DNA from: Rubrivivax sp.
Lineage (GTDB): Bacteria > Pseudomonadota > Gammaproteobacteria > Burkholderiales > Burkholderiaceae_C
Assembly (NCBI GenBank): GCA_021298085.1
Contig: JAJTDE010000034.1
Location: forward strand, 1 to 36,573
DNA length: 36,573 nt
Direction: 5' to 3'
Shown here: piece by piece, positions 25,524-34,486 of the stretch
How positions within the stretch are numbered: position 1 is the first letter of the stretch
Layout: each line of letters starts with the position of its first letter
Position numbers and translations under genes: made by a program
Notes under the pieces: model-generated
Databases searched by the model: none
Told to the model about the DNA's origin: nothing
What the model saw: only the letters and a program-made list of their open reading frames with translations

Positions 25524-26378
25524 ATGAGCGCACAGCTGATCAGCGGTACCGCACTGTCTCAACAGATCCGCCAGGACATCGCGCAGCGGGCCGCCGTCCT
25601 GGCATCGGCTGGCCACCCACCCGGGCTGGCGGTGATCCTGGTGGGCGACGACCCGGCGTCAGCCGTCTATGTGCGCAACAAGGTCAAGGCCTGCCACGAC
25701 CTGGGCTTCCACTCGGTGCTGGAAAGCTACCCGGCCGATTTCTCCGAAGACGCGCTGCTGGCGCGCATCGCGGCCCTGAACGCCGACACCCGCATCCACG
25801 GCATCCTGGTGCAGATGCCGCTGCCCGCCCACATCCGCGCGGCGCGGGTCATCGAGGCCATCGCCACCACGAAGGACGTCGACGGTTATTCGGTGATGAG
25901 TGCCGGCGAGCTGATGGCCGGCCTGCCCGGTTTCAAGCCCTGCACCCCCTGGGGCTGCATGAAGCTCATCGAAGCCACCGGTGTGCCGCTGAAGGGCAAG
26001 CACGCCGTGGTGATCGGGCGCAGCAACACGGTGGGCAAGCCGATGGCGCTGCTGCTGCTGCAGGCCAACGCCACCGTCACCATCTGCCACAGCGGCACGC
26101 CCGACCTGGCCGTTCACACGCGTCAGGCCGACATCGTCGTGGCCGCGGTGGGGCGCCGCAACACCGTCACGGGCGACATGGTCAAGCCGGGCGCCATCGT
26201 CATCGACGTGGGCATCAACCGCAACGAGGCCGGCAAGCTCTGCGGCGATGTGGATGCCGAATCCGTGGCGCCAGTGGCGGGCTGGCTGTCACCCGTGCCC
26301 GGCGGAGTCGGGCCCATGACCATCACCATGCTGCTGGCCAACACGTTGGAATCGGCCGAGCGGGCTGCCAACTCTTGA
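25524..26378 (+). CDS. folD: Methylenetetrahydrofolate dehydrogenase/methenyltetrahydrofolate cyclohydrolase
   Basis: Bifunctional cytosolic enzyme interconverting 5,10-methylene-, methenyl- and 10-formyl-tetrahydrofolate for purine and formyl-Met synthesis. The 284-residue protein has the catalytic Tyr-x3-Lys pair Y49/K53 in [37 protein letters not shown], the cofactor-binding [15 protein letters not shown] and the C-terminal signature [15 protein letters not shown]. Length is standard (E. coli 288). Start ATG 25524 gives the usual N-terminus [16 protein letters not shown] terminator lies just upstream, separating it from the FixJ-like gene. A 152-base gap without obvious features follows. 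Confidence 0.97.
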   Translation: MSAQLISGTALSQQIRQDIAQRAAVLASAGHPPGLAVILVGDDPASAVYVRNKVKACHDLGFHSVLESYPADFSEDALLARIAALNADTRIHGILVQMPLPAHIRAARVIEAIATTKDVDGYSVMSAGELMAGLPGFKPCTPWGCMKLIEATGVPLKGKHAVVIGRSNTVGKPMALLLLQANATVTICHSGTPDLAVHTRQADIVVAAVGRRNTVTGDMVKPGAIVIDVGINRNEAGKLCGDVDAESVAPVAGWLSPVPGGVGPMTITMLLANTLESAERAANS

Positions 26379-26530
26379 CGCTTTTGCGGGTTGCTGTGGG
26401 TGCCAGCACGCCATCAGGCGGCGGGTGAGACACCCACCCCGCACTCAAGGGGTGAAAATCGCGACAGGCGGTCAGTCCCTCGCACACCAGCCGGTGACGG
26501 TCGCCGCGGTTCAGTTCCTGCGGGGTCAGC

Positions 26531-27178
26531 ATGCACAAGGTTTTGCTCGGATTGGCGGTGGTGACAGGCGCGATGGCAGCCCCCCTGTCGGCCCAGGCCA
26601 TGTACAAGGTGGTGGGGCCGGATGGCCGCGTCACCTACTCTGACCGTGCGCCCAGCGCGCCCGCGCCGGCCGAGCGGGTCGAAGCGTTCAGGCCCGGCCA
26701 CAGCAGCGCCCAGGACCCTGGCCTGCCCTTCGAGCTGCGACAGGTGGCTCAGCGCTTCCCGGTGGTGCTGTACACCGCCGACGACTGCGGCCCCTGCGAC
26801 AGCGGCCGCCAACTGCTGCTGCAGCGCGGCATCCCCTTCAGCGAACGCAAGCTCGTCACCGAGGAAGACGGCAAGGCCTTTGACAAGCTGGGCGCCGGCC
26901 GCACGCTGCCCGGACTTTCCGTCGGCAGCCGCCAGCTGCGCGGCCTGAATACCGTGGACTGGGCGTCCTACCTGGACGCCGCGGGCTACCCGAAGGAATC
27001 TCGCCTGCCGACGGCCTGGAAGCCGCCCGCAGCCACGCCGCTGACCACCCCGGTGGACAGAACCGCGAGCCGCCAAGCCACCACGGCGACCCCGGCCAAT
27101 CCAGCGCCACCCACGCGTCGCAACGCGGCGCCGGCCGAGCCCGCAGCGGTAAACACTGCCAACACGATTCGCTTCTGA
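26531..27178 (+). CDS. Secreted DUF4124/glutaredoxin-like protein with CGPC motif
   Basis: 215 residues. A signal peptide (about 1-23, MHKVLLGLAVVTGAMAAP... ending AQA) directs export. The mature start YKVVGPDGRVTYSDRAP is the DUF4124 motif, common in betaproteobacterial envelope proteins. A thioredoxin-fold glutaredoxin-like domain follows (about 76-150) with the redox pair C86-C89 in YTADDCGPCDSG, TLPGLSVGSRQLRG as the cis-proline region, and an Ala/Pro/Thr-rich tail (about 165-210). A periplasmic thiol-disulfide role is inferred; the partner is unknown. Start ATG 26531 has GGGG upstream. It converges on the broken epimerase gene 52 bases away. Confidence 0.8.
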   Translation: MHKVLLGLAVVTGAMAAPLSAQAMYKVVGPDGRVTYSDRAPSAPAPAERVEAFRPGHSSAQDPGLPFELRQVAQRFPVVLYTADDCGPCDSGRQLLLQRGIPFSERKLVTEEDGKAFDKLGAGRTLPGLSVGSRQLRGLNTVDWASYLDAAGYPKESRLPTAWKPPAATPLTTPVDRTASRQATTATPANPAPPTRRNAAPAEPAAVNTANTIRF

Positions 27179-27230
27179 GCGCCGCCAAAGGCCTGGCGCT
27201 GTCGGCGGTGGTTGCGGCTTCGGCCTGGGC

Positions 27231-28021
27231 TCACACCGGGAACAGCCCATCGGCAAACCGGCTGCCGTGGTAGCCCTTGATGGGCACGCTGCGCGCCAGC
27301 GGGCTTCTGGGGTCCTGGCCGGCGGCCAGGTCGGCCAGGGCACGTTCGAAGCCATAGACCGGCTCCCAGCCCAATGACCGCCGGGCCTGCTCATTCACAT
27401 AGACCCGGTCGATGTCGTCCAGCATCCGCCACTGGAGCGTGGCCAGGGTCACGGCCGCACCCGGCACCCGCTCGGCCACCACCTCGGCGGCCCGCCCGCG
27501 CAGGCGCGGAAGATCGTCAGGCGCGAGGTGCGCAGCACCAGCACCGGCAGGCCATGCAGACGGTGGAACAGCCGGCACAGGTCTTCGGCCGCACACTTGG
27601 TGACGCCATAGATATTCTTGGGCTCCGGCACCACGTCTTCGGTGATCCAGGCCGCCGGCAGCGTGGGCGGTGGCGCCAGCGCATCACCGAAGGCACTGGT
27701 GGTGCTGGTGAAGACAAGGCTGCCCACCCGCTGGGCCACGGCTTCTTCCAGCAGGTTCAGCGTGCCGGTGATGTTGGTGTCGACAAACTGCTGCCGCGTG
27801 TGGGTGGCCACATGGGGCTTGTGCAGGGTGGCGGTGTGCAGCACGGCATCGACCCCGGCCATGCTGGCCTGCACCACCTCGCGCTGGCTGATGCAGCCGA
27901 CCACATCGGTGGTGGCCGACGGCAGGATGTCCAGGCCCACCACGGCATGGCCCTCGGCCCGCAAGGTGCGCACCAGCGCATCACCCAGGTGGCCCGAACT
28001 GCCTGTCACCAAGATCCTCAT
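27231..28021 (-). pseudogene. NAD-dependent epimerase/dehydratase family gene, internally deleted and frameshifted
   Basis: The first 167 codons encode the start of an extended short-chain dehydrogenase: VTGSSGHLGDAL (nucleotide binding), TSTTSAFG, and catalytic Y138/K142 in YGVTK, up to GLPVLVLRTSR (about 27521). From there the frame diverges from the family (LTIFRACAGG..., stop at 27449). The adjacent frame continues the gene: PDDLPRLRGRAAEVV, then WRMLDDIDRVYVNEQAR, GWEPVYGFERALADL and a stop at 27231. Intact relatives are expected to have a stretch of several tens of residues (the FFPE-rich substrate loop and the following strand) between these two parts, which is absent here. So an out-of-frame internal deletion near 27521 is the simplest reading. 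The product would be a 190-residue truncated protein, probably inactive. An assembly error is the alternative. Confidence 0.75.
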
Positions 28022-28058
28022 GGCAACACCTTCATCACACGGATGATCCGTGGCGGCC

Positions 28059-29300
28059 TCAGGCCTGCACCCGCAGGCGACGTGTCAGGCTGCTGCCCAG
28101 CCCGACAGCGGCCGCCACGCCCCAGAACAATGCGCCAGCACCCACCACCAGGCCCAAGGCGCCAAAGGCCATCGGCATCAGCACGCTGGACGTGTTGATG
28201 GCCATCGAGCGCACCGCCAGCACTTCGCCGTGTCGCCCCGGCGGCGACAGCTGGTGCAGGGCAGACATGATCATGGGCTGGGCAGAACCCAGCGTGATGC
28301 CCAGCAGCGCCGCCAAGCCGGCCATCACCCAGGCCGCACTGGCAAACGGGTAGGCTGCGTAGATGACGGCCGTGCCCAGCATGCAGCCGCCCACCACCAC
28401 CTGCGGCTTGAGCCGGTGGGCCATGGCCGGGATGGCCAGGCGGATCAGGCTCACGCTCAAGGTGAAGGTGCCCAGGATGAAGCCGATGGTGGACGCACTG
28501 AAGCCGAAACCATGCCCCAGCACCGGCACGGCAAAGGTGTGCACGTCCCAGCAGATGGCCAGCAGCCAGTTCACCGCCAGCAGCCGACGCATGCCGGGCA
28601 GGCTCAGCAGCGCCCAGAAGGCCTGCGGCTGCGCCTGTGCAGCCCCGACAGCGGCAGCCCCGGTGGACCGCGGCACCCGGCGGATGGCCGCCAGGCTGAG
28701 CAGGGGCAGCAGCAGCACCAGCACATAGGCCCAGCGAAAACCGGCCGCATCAATGACCAGGCCCACCGACACCGGCCCCAGCACATTGGCCAGGGACGGC
28801 GCCACCCCCAGCCAACTGAACAGCTGCACACGCTCGGTGGTGTTGCGGGCGGCCAGCCCGGCGGTTCGCTGGATGGCCAGCACGCCAAAGTTCGCCCCAG
28901 CGCCGGAGAACAAGGCCCCCAGGCCCAGCAGCACCAGGTGGGCCGTGCCCTCGACCAGCGTCGACAGCACGGCCAGCAAGGCCCCGAAGACCGCCAGGCC
29001 CGACGCCAGGGTCATGGGCCGGTGAAAGCCGTGGCGATCGGCCATGCGGCCGGCCTGCCAGGCCAGGGCCACCGGCGCCACCGCAAACAGGGCCAGAACC
29101 ACGCCCACGGCCGAGATGCTGGCCCCTTCACGCAGCGCCTGCAGCGGCGCCGCCATGCGCATGCCGGCCATTGACGCGTGGATGCCCATCTGCGACAGCA
29201 GCAGCGCCACGATCAGCGACGGCGACAGGCCGCCGGGCTGTGCCGCAGCCGGCGCCACGGTGGGTTCGGGCACTGGCGCCGGCGCAGGCGGCTCAGCCAC
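28059..29300 (-). CDS. MFS transporter
   Basis: A 413-residue major facilitator superfamily protein with about 12 hydrophobic segments (for example LIVALLLSQMGIHASMAG, AVGVVLALFAVAPVALAW, WAYVLVLLLPLLSLAAI). The loop motif after helix 2, GRMADRHGFHRPM, matches the MFS A-motif GxxxDRxGR. Substrate is unknown; drug or organic-acid efflux are possibilities without direct support. The start is a GTG at 29300 preceded by an excellent GAGGAGG site, overlapping the last 8 bases of rmuC, which implies coupling. An open frame extends further upstream but is Arg-rich antisense-like sequence within rmuC. A short Pro/Ala-rich cytoplasmic leader precedes helix 1. Confidence 0.86.
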   Translation of the reverse strand: MAEPPAPAPVPEPTVAPAAAQPGGLSPSLIVALLLSQMGIHASMAGMRMAAPLQALREGASISAVGVVLALFAVAPVALAWQAGRMADRHGFHRPMTLASGLAVFGALLAVLSTLVEGTAHLVLLGLGALFSGAGANFGVLAIQRTAGLAARNTTERVQLFSWLGVAPSLANVLGPVSVGLVIDAAGFRWAYVLVLLLPLLSLAAIRRVPRSTGAAAVGAAQAQPQAFWALLSLPGMRRLLAVNWLLAICWDVHTFAVPVLGHGFGFSASTIGFILGTFTLSVSLIRLAIPAMAHRLKPQVVVGGCMLGTAVIYAAYPFASAAWVMAGLAALLGITLGSAQPMIMSALHQLSPPGRHGEVLAVRSMAINTSSVLMPMAFGALGLVVGAGALFWGVAAAVGLGSSLTRRLRVQA

Positions 29301-30660
29301 GCAGGTCCTCCTCGGCCGGTGGTTCGGCGGCCAGCGGCAGCCACGGCGGCGTCGCCGCCTGCGGCATGGCCTCCACCTGGCGCAGCGTGCGTTCCATGGC
29401 CCGAGTGCGGGTCTGGGCCGATTCGATGGTGTTGCTGGCTTCCTGCAGCTTGCGGCGCGTCTTGTCCATGACCTCGCCAAACTTCAGGAACTCGGTCTTC
29501 ACCGCGCCCAGCACCTGCCAGACCTCGGCGCTGCGCTTTTCCAGCGCCAGCGTGCGAAAGCCCATCTGCAGGCTGCTCAGGGTGGCCAGCAGCGTGGTCG
29601 GGCCGGCCAGCACGATGTGGTGTTCGCGCTGCAGGCTCTCGCTCAGGCCGGGGCGGCGCAGCAGCTCGGCGTAGAGGCTTTCCGTGGGCACAAAGAGGAT
29701 GGCGAAATCGGTGGTGTATGGCGCCGCGATGTACTTCTCGCGGATGGTGCGCGCCTCCAGCCGCAGGCGGGTTTCGATGGCGCGGGCTGCGGCCTCGGCC
29801 GCCGGTGCATCGGCGCGTTCCTGGGCATCGAGCAGGCGTTCGTGGTCCTCGCGCGGAAACTTCGCGTCAATGGGCAGCCACAGCGGCTGCGCACTGTCGC
29901 CACGCCCCGGCAGGCGCAGCGCAAACTCCACGCGCGCGCCGCTGCCCGGCACCGTCTCCACATTGGCCGCGTACTGCTCGGGCGTGAAGACCTGCTCCAG
30001 CAGCGCGGCCAGTTGCACCTCGCCAAACACGCCGCGGGTCTTGACGTTGGTCAGCACCCGGTTGAGCGAACCGACATCGCGGGCCAGGTTCTGCATGTCA
30101 CCCAGGCCCTTGTGGACCTGGTCCAGGCGGTCGGCCACCAGCTTGAAGCTTTCGCCCAGACGCTGCTCCAGCGTGGCATGCAGCTTCTCGTCCACCATGG
30201 CGCGCATCTGGTCCAGCTTCTTCTCGTTGCCTTCCTGCAGGGCAGTCAACCGCTGCTCCACGCCCTGGCGCATGTCGGCATGGCGACGTTCCTGGGCTTC
30301 CTGCAGGCGCTGGAGCTGGTCCACCAGCAGCTCATTGGCACGCCTGAGCGACGACTCCATGGCCTGCTGCGTCTGGGCCAGCTGGGTTCTGAAGGAATCG
30401 ATCTGTTCATTCTGTGTGCGCGCGACGTCGCCGCTCTGCGTCAGCAGCATGCGCTGGAAATTGCTGAGGTCAGCCCGCTGGGATTGCGCGTGGCGATCCA
30501 GCGCATTCAGCAGGCCTTGCTCGAACAGCGCCTGGGCGTTGCGCAGCTGCTGGGCAGCGGCCTGGCCGTCGTGTTCAGCCCGCTGCTGCGCGCGCAACCA
30601 CCACCACACCAGCAGGCCCAGGGCCGCTGCCACGGCCGCGGCCAGCAGCAAGCCGGCCAT
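29293..30660 (-). CDS. rmuC: RmuC-family DNA recombination protein
   Basis: About 455 residues (from ATG 30660). An N-terminal membrane anchor (MAGLLLAAAVAAALGLLVWWWL) is followed by a long coiled coil (about 30-190, rich in Gln/Glu/Leu heptads). The RmuC nuclease-like core follows, with RGVFGEVQLAALLEQV, DAKFPREDHERLL and FAILFVPTESLYAELLRRP. RmuC limits DNA inversions between short inverted repeats in E. coli and is related to restriction-endonuclease folds. Start is uncertain: ATG 30687 or GTG 30696 would add 9 or 12 residues. It lies 75 bases after the dehydrogenase gene and overlaps the MFS gene by 8. Confidence 0.93.
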   Translation of the reverse strand: MAGLLLAAAVAAALGLLVWWWLRAQQRAEHDGQAAAQQLRNAQALFEQGLLNALDRHAQSQRADLSNFQRMLLTQSGDVARTQNEQIDSFRTQLAQTQQAMESSLRRANELLVDQLQRLQEAQERRHADMRQGVEQRLTALQEGNEKKLDQMRAMVDEKLHATLEQRLGESFKLVADRLDQVHKGLGDMQNLARDVGSLNRVLTNVKTRGVFGEVQLAALLEQVFTPEQYAANVETVPGSGARVEFALRLPGRGDSAQPLWLPIDAKFPREDHERLLDAQERADAPAAEAAARAIETRLRLEARTIREKYIAAPYTTDFAILFVPTESLYAELLRRPGLSESLQREHHIVLAGPTTLLATLSSLQMGFRTLALEKRSAEVWQVLGAVKTEFLKFGEVMDKTRRKLQEASNTIESAQTRTRAMERTLRQVEAMPQAATPPWLPLAAEPPAEEDLRG

Positions 30661-30735
30661 CGAGACACCCGACGCTTCCGGCGGCATCAGCCCCACGCCT
30701 GGCCGCTATGCCCTGCCCGCTGGCAGGCACGAGGC

Positions 30736-31722
<987 letters not shown>

Positions 31723-31773
31723 CAACCGATCCCTTGAGAAGCGTTGTCACCGGATTGTCAACGTGCGCGGCGC

Positions 31774-32487
31774 TCAGCCCCAGAATTTTGCGAAGCCCTC
31801 GATGCTTTCTCGGTCCGTCACCAGGCTGTTCTCGATGGCCGACGGGTCGGCATGGCCCAGCGCCATGCCGCAGACCACCATCTCCTGGCTGGGCAGCTGC
31901 AGGTGCTCGGCAATCACCCGGTGAAACTGCGTGAAGGCCGCCTGCGGACAGGTGTCCAGCCCACGAGCCCTTGCGGCCACCATGATGTTCTGCAGGAACA
32001 TGCCGTAGTCGAGCCAGCTTCCCTGCTGCATGACGCGGTCGATCGTGAACATCAGGCCCACCGGCGCCCCGAAGAACGTGTAGTTGCGGCCGTGCTGGGC
32101 ATGCATGCGTTCCTTGTCGGCCTTGCCGATGCCCAGCAGTGAGTACAGGTCCCAGCCCACCTTGCGGCGACGGTCGACATAGGGGCTGCGCCACTCGGTG
32201 GGGTAGTAGGCGTACTCCTCCTGGTGCTGGGCGCGCTCGGCCGGGTCGTTGAAGGCCGCGAGGATCTTCTGCGACAGCGCTTCGCGCGCCTCGCCCATCA
32301 GCACATGCACCCGCCAGGGCTGGGTGTTGGTGCCGGACGGCGCCCTCGAGGCCACGCGCAGGATGTCTTCCACCACGGCGCGTTCCAGCGGCGTGGACAG
32401 GAAGGCGCGAACGGAATGGCGGCCGGTGATGGCGGCGTCGACGGCCGCCACGGCCGCGTCAGGCGGGGTGTGGGTGGTGTGGTGCAT
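31774..32487 (-). CDS. Nitroreductase family flavoprotein
   Basis: A 237-residue FMN-dependent NAD(P)H oxidoreductase. Family motifs are AITGRHSVRAFLSTPL and SRAPSGTNTQPWRVHVL near the N-terminus (FMN phosphate and isoalloxazine contacts). LQNIMVAARARGLDTCPQAAF and VVCGMALGHADPSA near the C-terminus are typical of the NfnB-like group that reduces nitroaromatics or quinones. The physiological substrate is unknown. Start ATG 32487 lies inside the 3' end of the histone-deacetylase-like gene (29-base overlap), so translation is probably coupled. An open frame continues further upstream, but that sequence is an out-of-frame reading of the neighbour. Confidence 0.9.
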   Translation of the reverse strand: MHHTTHTPPDAAVAAVDAAITGRHSVRAFLSTPLERAVVEDILRVASRAPSGTNTQPWRVHVLMGEAREALSQKILAAFNDPAERAQHQEEYAYYPTEWRSPYVDRRRKVGWDLYSLLGIGKADKERMHAQHGRNYTFFGAPVGLMFTIDRVMQQGSWLDYGMFLQNIMVAARARGLDTCPQAAFTQFHRVIAEHLQLPSQEMVVCGMALGHADPSAIENSLVTDRESIEGFAKFWG

Positions 32488-33421
32488 CACCCGATTCTGC
32501 CGCCTGGCGCGCCAGGCGCAGCGTCTGCAGGTGCACGTCCACCGTGGTGTCCAGTTCGCGCCCGTAGCCACCCGCCATCGACACCGCGACGGCCATGCCG
32601 CGCTGGCGCAGCCACTGCAGCACCCGACGGTCGCGTTCGGCCAGGCCCGCCAGGCTGAGCTTGAGCCGCCCGAGGCGGTCGTTCTCGTGGGGGTCGGCAC
32701 CGGCCAGGTAGAAGGCCAGGCGTGGCGGCGTGGCCGCGCAACGCTCAGCCACCGTCTGCAGCGCCTCGTCCAGCGCGGCCAGGTAGGCGTCGTCGGCACA
32801 GCCATCGGGCAGGTCGACGTCCAGGTCAGACGCCTCCTTGCGGAACGGGAAGTTGCGGGCACCGTGCATGGAGAACGTGAAGACGCTGCTGTCGTCGCGA
32901 AAGATCGCGGCCGTGCCGTTGCCCTGGTGCACGTCGAGGTCCACCACCAGCACCCGCAGCAGCGGCTGGCCGGGTGCGTGGCGGTGCCACTCGGCCTGCA
33001 TCAGCCGGGCCGCCACCGCCACGTCATTGAAGACACAGTAGCCACTGCCCTTGTGGGCGTAGGCATGGTGGGTGCCGCCAGCCAGGTTGGCCGCCACCCC
33101 TTGCCCCTGGAACAACGCCGCCCTGGCGGCTGCCACCGTGGCGCCCACGCTGCGCCGGGCGCGTTCCACCATGCGCGGGCTCCAGGGAAAGCCGATCTCG
33201 CGCTGCTGCGCCGGGCTGGTGGTGCCCTGCACCACCGCGTCGATCCAGGCAGGGTCATGGGCCAAGGCCAGTTCGCCATCACTGGCCGGAAGCGCCTCGC
33301 GCAGCTGAATGCCTTGTGGGTCGGCGGCCAGCCGCTCCCGCAGGCGGCCGTACTTGCCCATGGGGAAGCTGTGCCCGGGCGGCAGCGGCAGCACAAAGTG
33401 GTCTGAATAGAAGGCCTGCAT
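32459..33421 (-). CDS. Histone-deacetylase superfamily amidohydrolase
   Basis: A 320-residue zinc-dependent deacetylase of the arginase/HDAC fold. Catalytic residues are visible: H118-H119 in [19 protein letters not shown], zinc ligands D163 and H165 ([12 protein letters not shown]) and D243 ([19 protein letters not shown]), and the transition-state tyrosine Y286 in [11 protein letters not shown]. In bacteria such proteins act on acetylated small molecules (polyamines, acetoin pathway) or acetyl-lysine; which applies is unknown. It is the first gene of a packed minus-strand unit and is divergent from the phasin gene, with 165 bases between the two starts. The 5' palindrome of the phasin promoter lies at about -65 from its ATG. 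Confidence 0.93.
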   Translation of the reverse strand: MQAFYSDHFVLPLPPGHSFPMGKYGRLRERLAADPQGIQLREALPASDGELALAHDPAWIDAVVQGTTSPAQQREIGFPWSPRMVERARRSVGATVAAARAALFQGQGVAANLAGGTHHAYAHKGSGYCVFNDVAVAARLMQAEWHRHAPGQPLLRVLVVDLDVHQGNGTAAIFRDDSSVFTFSMHGARNFPFRKEASDLDVDLPDGCADDAYLAALDEALQTVAERCAATPPRLAFYLAGADPHENDRLGRLKLSLAGLAERDRRVLQWLRQRGMAVAVSMAGGYGRELDTTVDVHLQTLRLARQAAESGDAPHHPHPA

Positions 33422-33483
33422 GGCGCCTGCACAGCCCTGAACACAGAGGGCGTGGACCGCATTCTAGAAAGGCCACTCAAAAA

Positions 33484-33498
33484 TGTTGCACCGCAACA
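33484..33498. promoter_or_regulatory. Candidate PhaR operator, distal copy
   Basis: TGTTGC-ACC-GCAACA, a perfect 6-base dyad just upstream of the phasin -35 (33507). It shares its arms with the copy at 33543-33557. PhaR repressors of PHB genes are known to bind GC-centred TGC/GCA palindromes, so this is a plausible site by analogy. It may also serve the divergent deacetylase gene. Confidence 0.6.
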
Positions 33499-33506
33499 AA
33501 AAGTGC

Positions 33507-33534
33507 TTGCAATGCTCGGGAAGACCCCTATACT
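33507..33534 (+). promoter_or_regulatory. Candidate sigma-70 promoter of the phasin gene
   Basis: TTGCAA (33507-33512) and TATACT (33529-33534) with a 16-base spacer. Both hexamers are close to consensus, suiting a strongly expressed phasin. Transcription should begin near 33541, right at the second palindrome (33543-33557). Confidence 0.7.
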
Positions 33535-33542
33535 TCGCGTCA

Positions 33543-33557
33543 TGTTGCAGTGCAACA
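33543..33557. promoter_or_regulatory. Candidate PhaR operator, proximal copy
   Basis: TGTTGCA-G-TGCAACA, a perfect 7-base dyad at the expected transcription start of the phasin gene. A bound protein would block initiation or early elongation. Its centre is 59 bases from that of the distal copy, and the promoter lies between them. Confidence 0.65.
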
Positions 33558-33586
33558 AACACTTCACCCCCCCAAAGGAGCTCTCC

Positions 33587-34144
33587 ATGTCTTACCTGAC
33601 CGCTGAACAAATGATGGCCGCCCACAAAGCCAATATGGAAGTCCTCTTCGGCCTGACCGAAAAGGCTTACGCTGGCGTTGAAAAGCTGGTCGAACTGAAC
33701 CTGCAAGTGGCCAAGGCCACGCTGTCCGAAACCTCGGAAGGCGTGCAGGCCGTGATGTCCGTCAAGGACGCCCAGGAACTGATGTCGCTGCAACAAGCCA
33801 TGCTGCAGCCGGCCGCCGAGAAGGCTGCTGCCTACAGCCGCCAGGTGTACGACATCGTCACCAACACCAACACCGCTGTTGGCAAGGTCGTTGAAGTGCA
33901 GATGGCCGACGCCCAGAAGAAGTTTCTGTCGGCCGTCGACACCTCGCTGAAGAACGCCCCCGCCGGTTCCGAGAACGCCGCCAGCCTGGTGAAGTCTGCC
34001 GTCACGGCCGCCAACACCGCGTTTGAAAGCGTGCAGAAGGCCGTCAAGCAAGCCACCGATGTGGCCGACGCCAACTTCCAGGCCATGACGCAAACCGCTG
34101 CCAAGGCTGCTGCCAACGCCCCCAAGGCCCGCCGCGCCGCCTGA
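33587..34144 (+). CDS. phaP: Phasin (PHB granule-associated protein)
   Basis: A 185-residue amphipathic, mostly helical protein that coats PHB granules and controls their number and size. The sequence [43 protein letters not shown] matches the start of Burkholderiales phasins. The Ala/Lys/Val-rich body lacks Cys and Trp, and the C-terminus is [12 protein letters not shown]. Start ATG 33587 has AAAGGAG (33574-33580) upstream; an in-frame extension to 33452 crosses the promoter and is rejected. Codon usage (AAG, CTG, GCC) suits high expression. It is a single-gene unit with its own promoter, two candidate PhaR sites and a strong terminator, away from phaC-phbB. Confidence 0.95.
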   Translation: MSYLTAEQMMAAHKANMEVLFGLTEKAYAGVEKLVELNLQVAKATLSETSEGVQAVMSVKDAQELMSLQQAMLQPAAEKAAAYSRQVYDIVTNTNTAVGKVVEVQMADAQKKFLSAVDTSLKNAPAGSENAASLVKSAVTAANTAFESVQKAVKQATDVADANFQAMTQTAAKAAANAPKARRAA

Positions 34145-34297
34145 GACCCGACAAACACACAAGAATTTGAGCAACGCCGCACGGAACTTACGCACGGCTT
34201 GCGCTTCTGAGCAAGGGCAGGCGCCGCTAACGTGGCGCTTGCAGCTCTCGGAAGGTTGACTCCCTAGACCTGCAGTACCCCTGTTCAAGGTCTATTC

Positions 34298-34326
34298 AAA
34301 GCCCAGCTCTTGCTGGGCTTTTTTTT
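34298..34326 (+). terminator. Rho-independent terminator of the phasin gene
   Basis: Stem AAAGCCCAGC (34298-34307), loop TCTT, arm GCTGGGCTTT (34312-34321) and an uninterrupted run of eight T (34319-34326). It lies about 155 bases after the phasin stop. Confidence 0.93.
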
Positions 34327-34387
34327 GGCCTGACGTCCCTTTATAACTTCAAGGCTTCAAGAACAAATCAATCAGTCGTTTACTTTA

Positions 34388-34405
34388 TGTAGAGCGGTTT
34401 CTACA
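34388..34405. promoter_or_regulatory. Inverted repeat upstream of the nitrite/sulfite reductase gene
   Basis: TGTAGA-GCGGTT-TCTACA, a perfect 6-base dyad with a 6-base spacer, 82 bases before the preferred start. It contains T-N11-A spacing of the kind used by LysR-type regulators such as CysB, but the regulator is not identified. Confidence 0.45.
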
Positions 34406-34486
34406 GTCATGGGCGTCCTTTCTGCGCCCCTGACACCCGCCACACGCGGGCGCCTGGGTGGCCTTCTGACACTCCCGGTAGACACC

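Larger units (their letters stand above)
34145..34486 (+). other. Gene-free stretch: phasin 3' UTR, terminator and nitrite/sulfite reductase leader
   Basis: 342 bases without a credible gene. It holds, in order: two hairpins in the phasin 3' UTR (CTTGC...GCAAG at 34198-34215; GCGCCGC-TAAC-GTGGCGC at 34221-34238), the phasin terminator (34298-34326), an 8-base tandem repeat CTTCAAGG/CTTCAAGA (34347-34362), and a dyad at 34388-34405. No clear -35/-10 pair was found for the reductase gene. Confidence 0.7.

Noticed and set aside
28059-29480. MFS transporter start at 29480
   Set aside because: The first 60 residues would be an Arg/Pro-rich antisense-like stretch within rmuC; GTG 29300 has an excellent GAGGAGG site and gives a normal MFS N-terminus.
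33452-33586. Longer phasin N-terminus starting at 33452
   Set aside because: It would run through the -35/-10 pair and both palindromes, whereas ATG 33587 has a strong ribosome site and the conserved phasin start.
34409-34486. Extended N-terminus for the siroheme reductase from ATG 34409
   Set aside because: The 26 extra residues are not typical of the family; MYLATDFDRSF at 34487 is the usual beginning.
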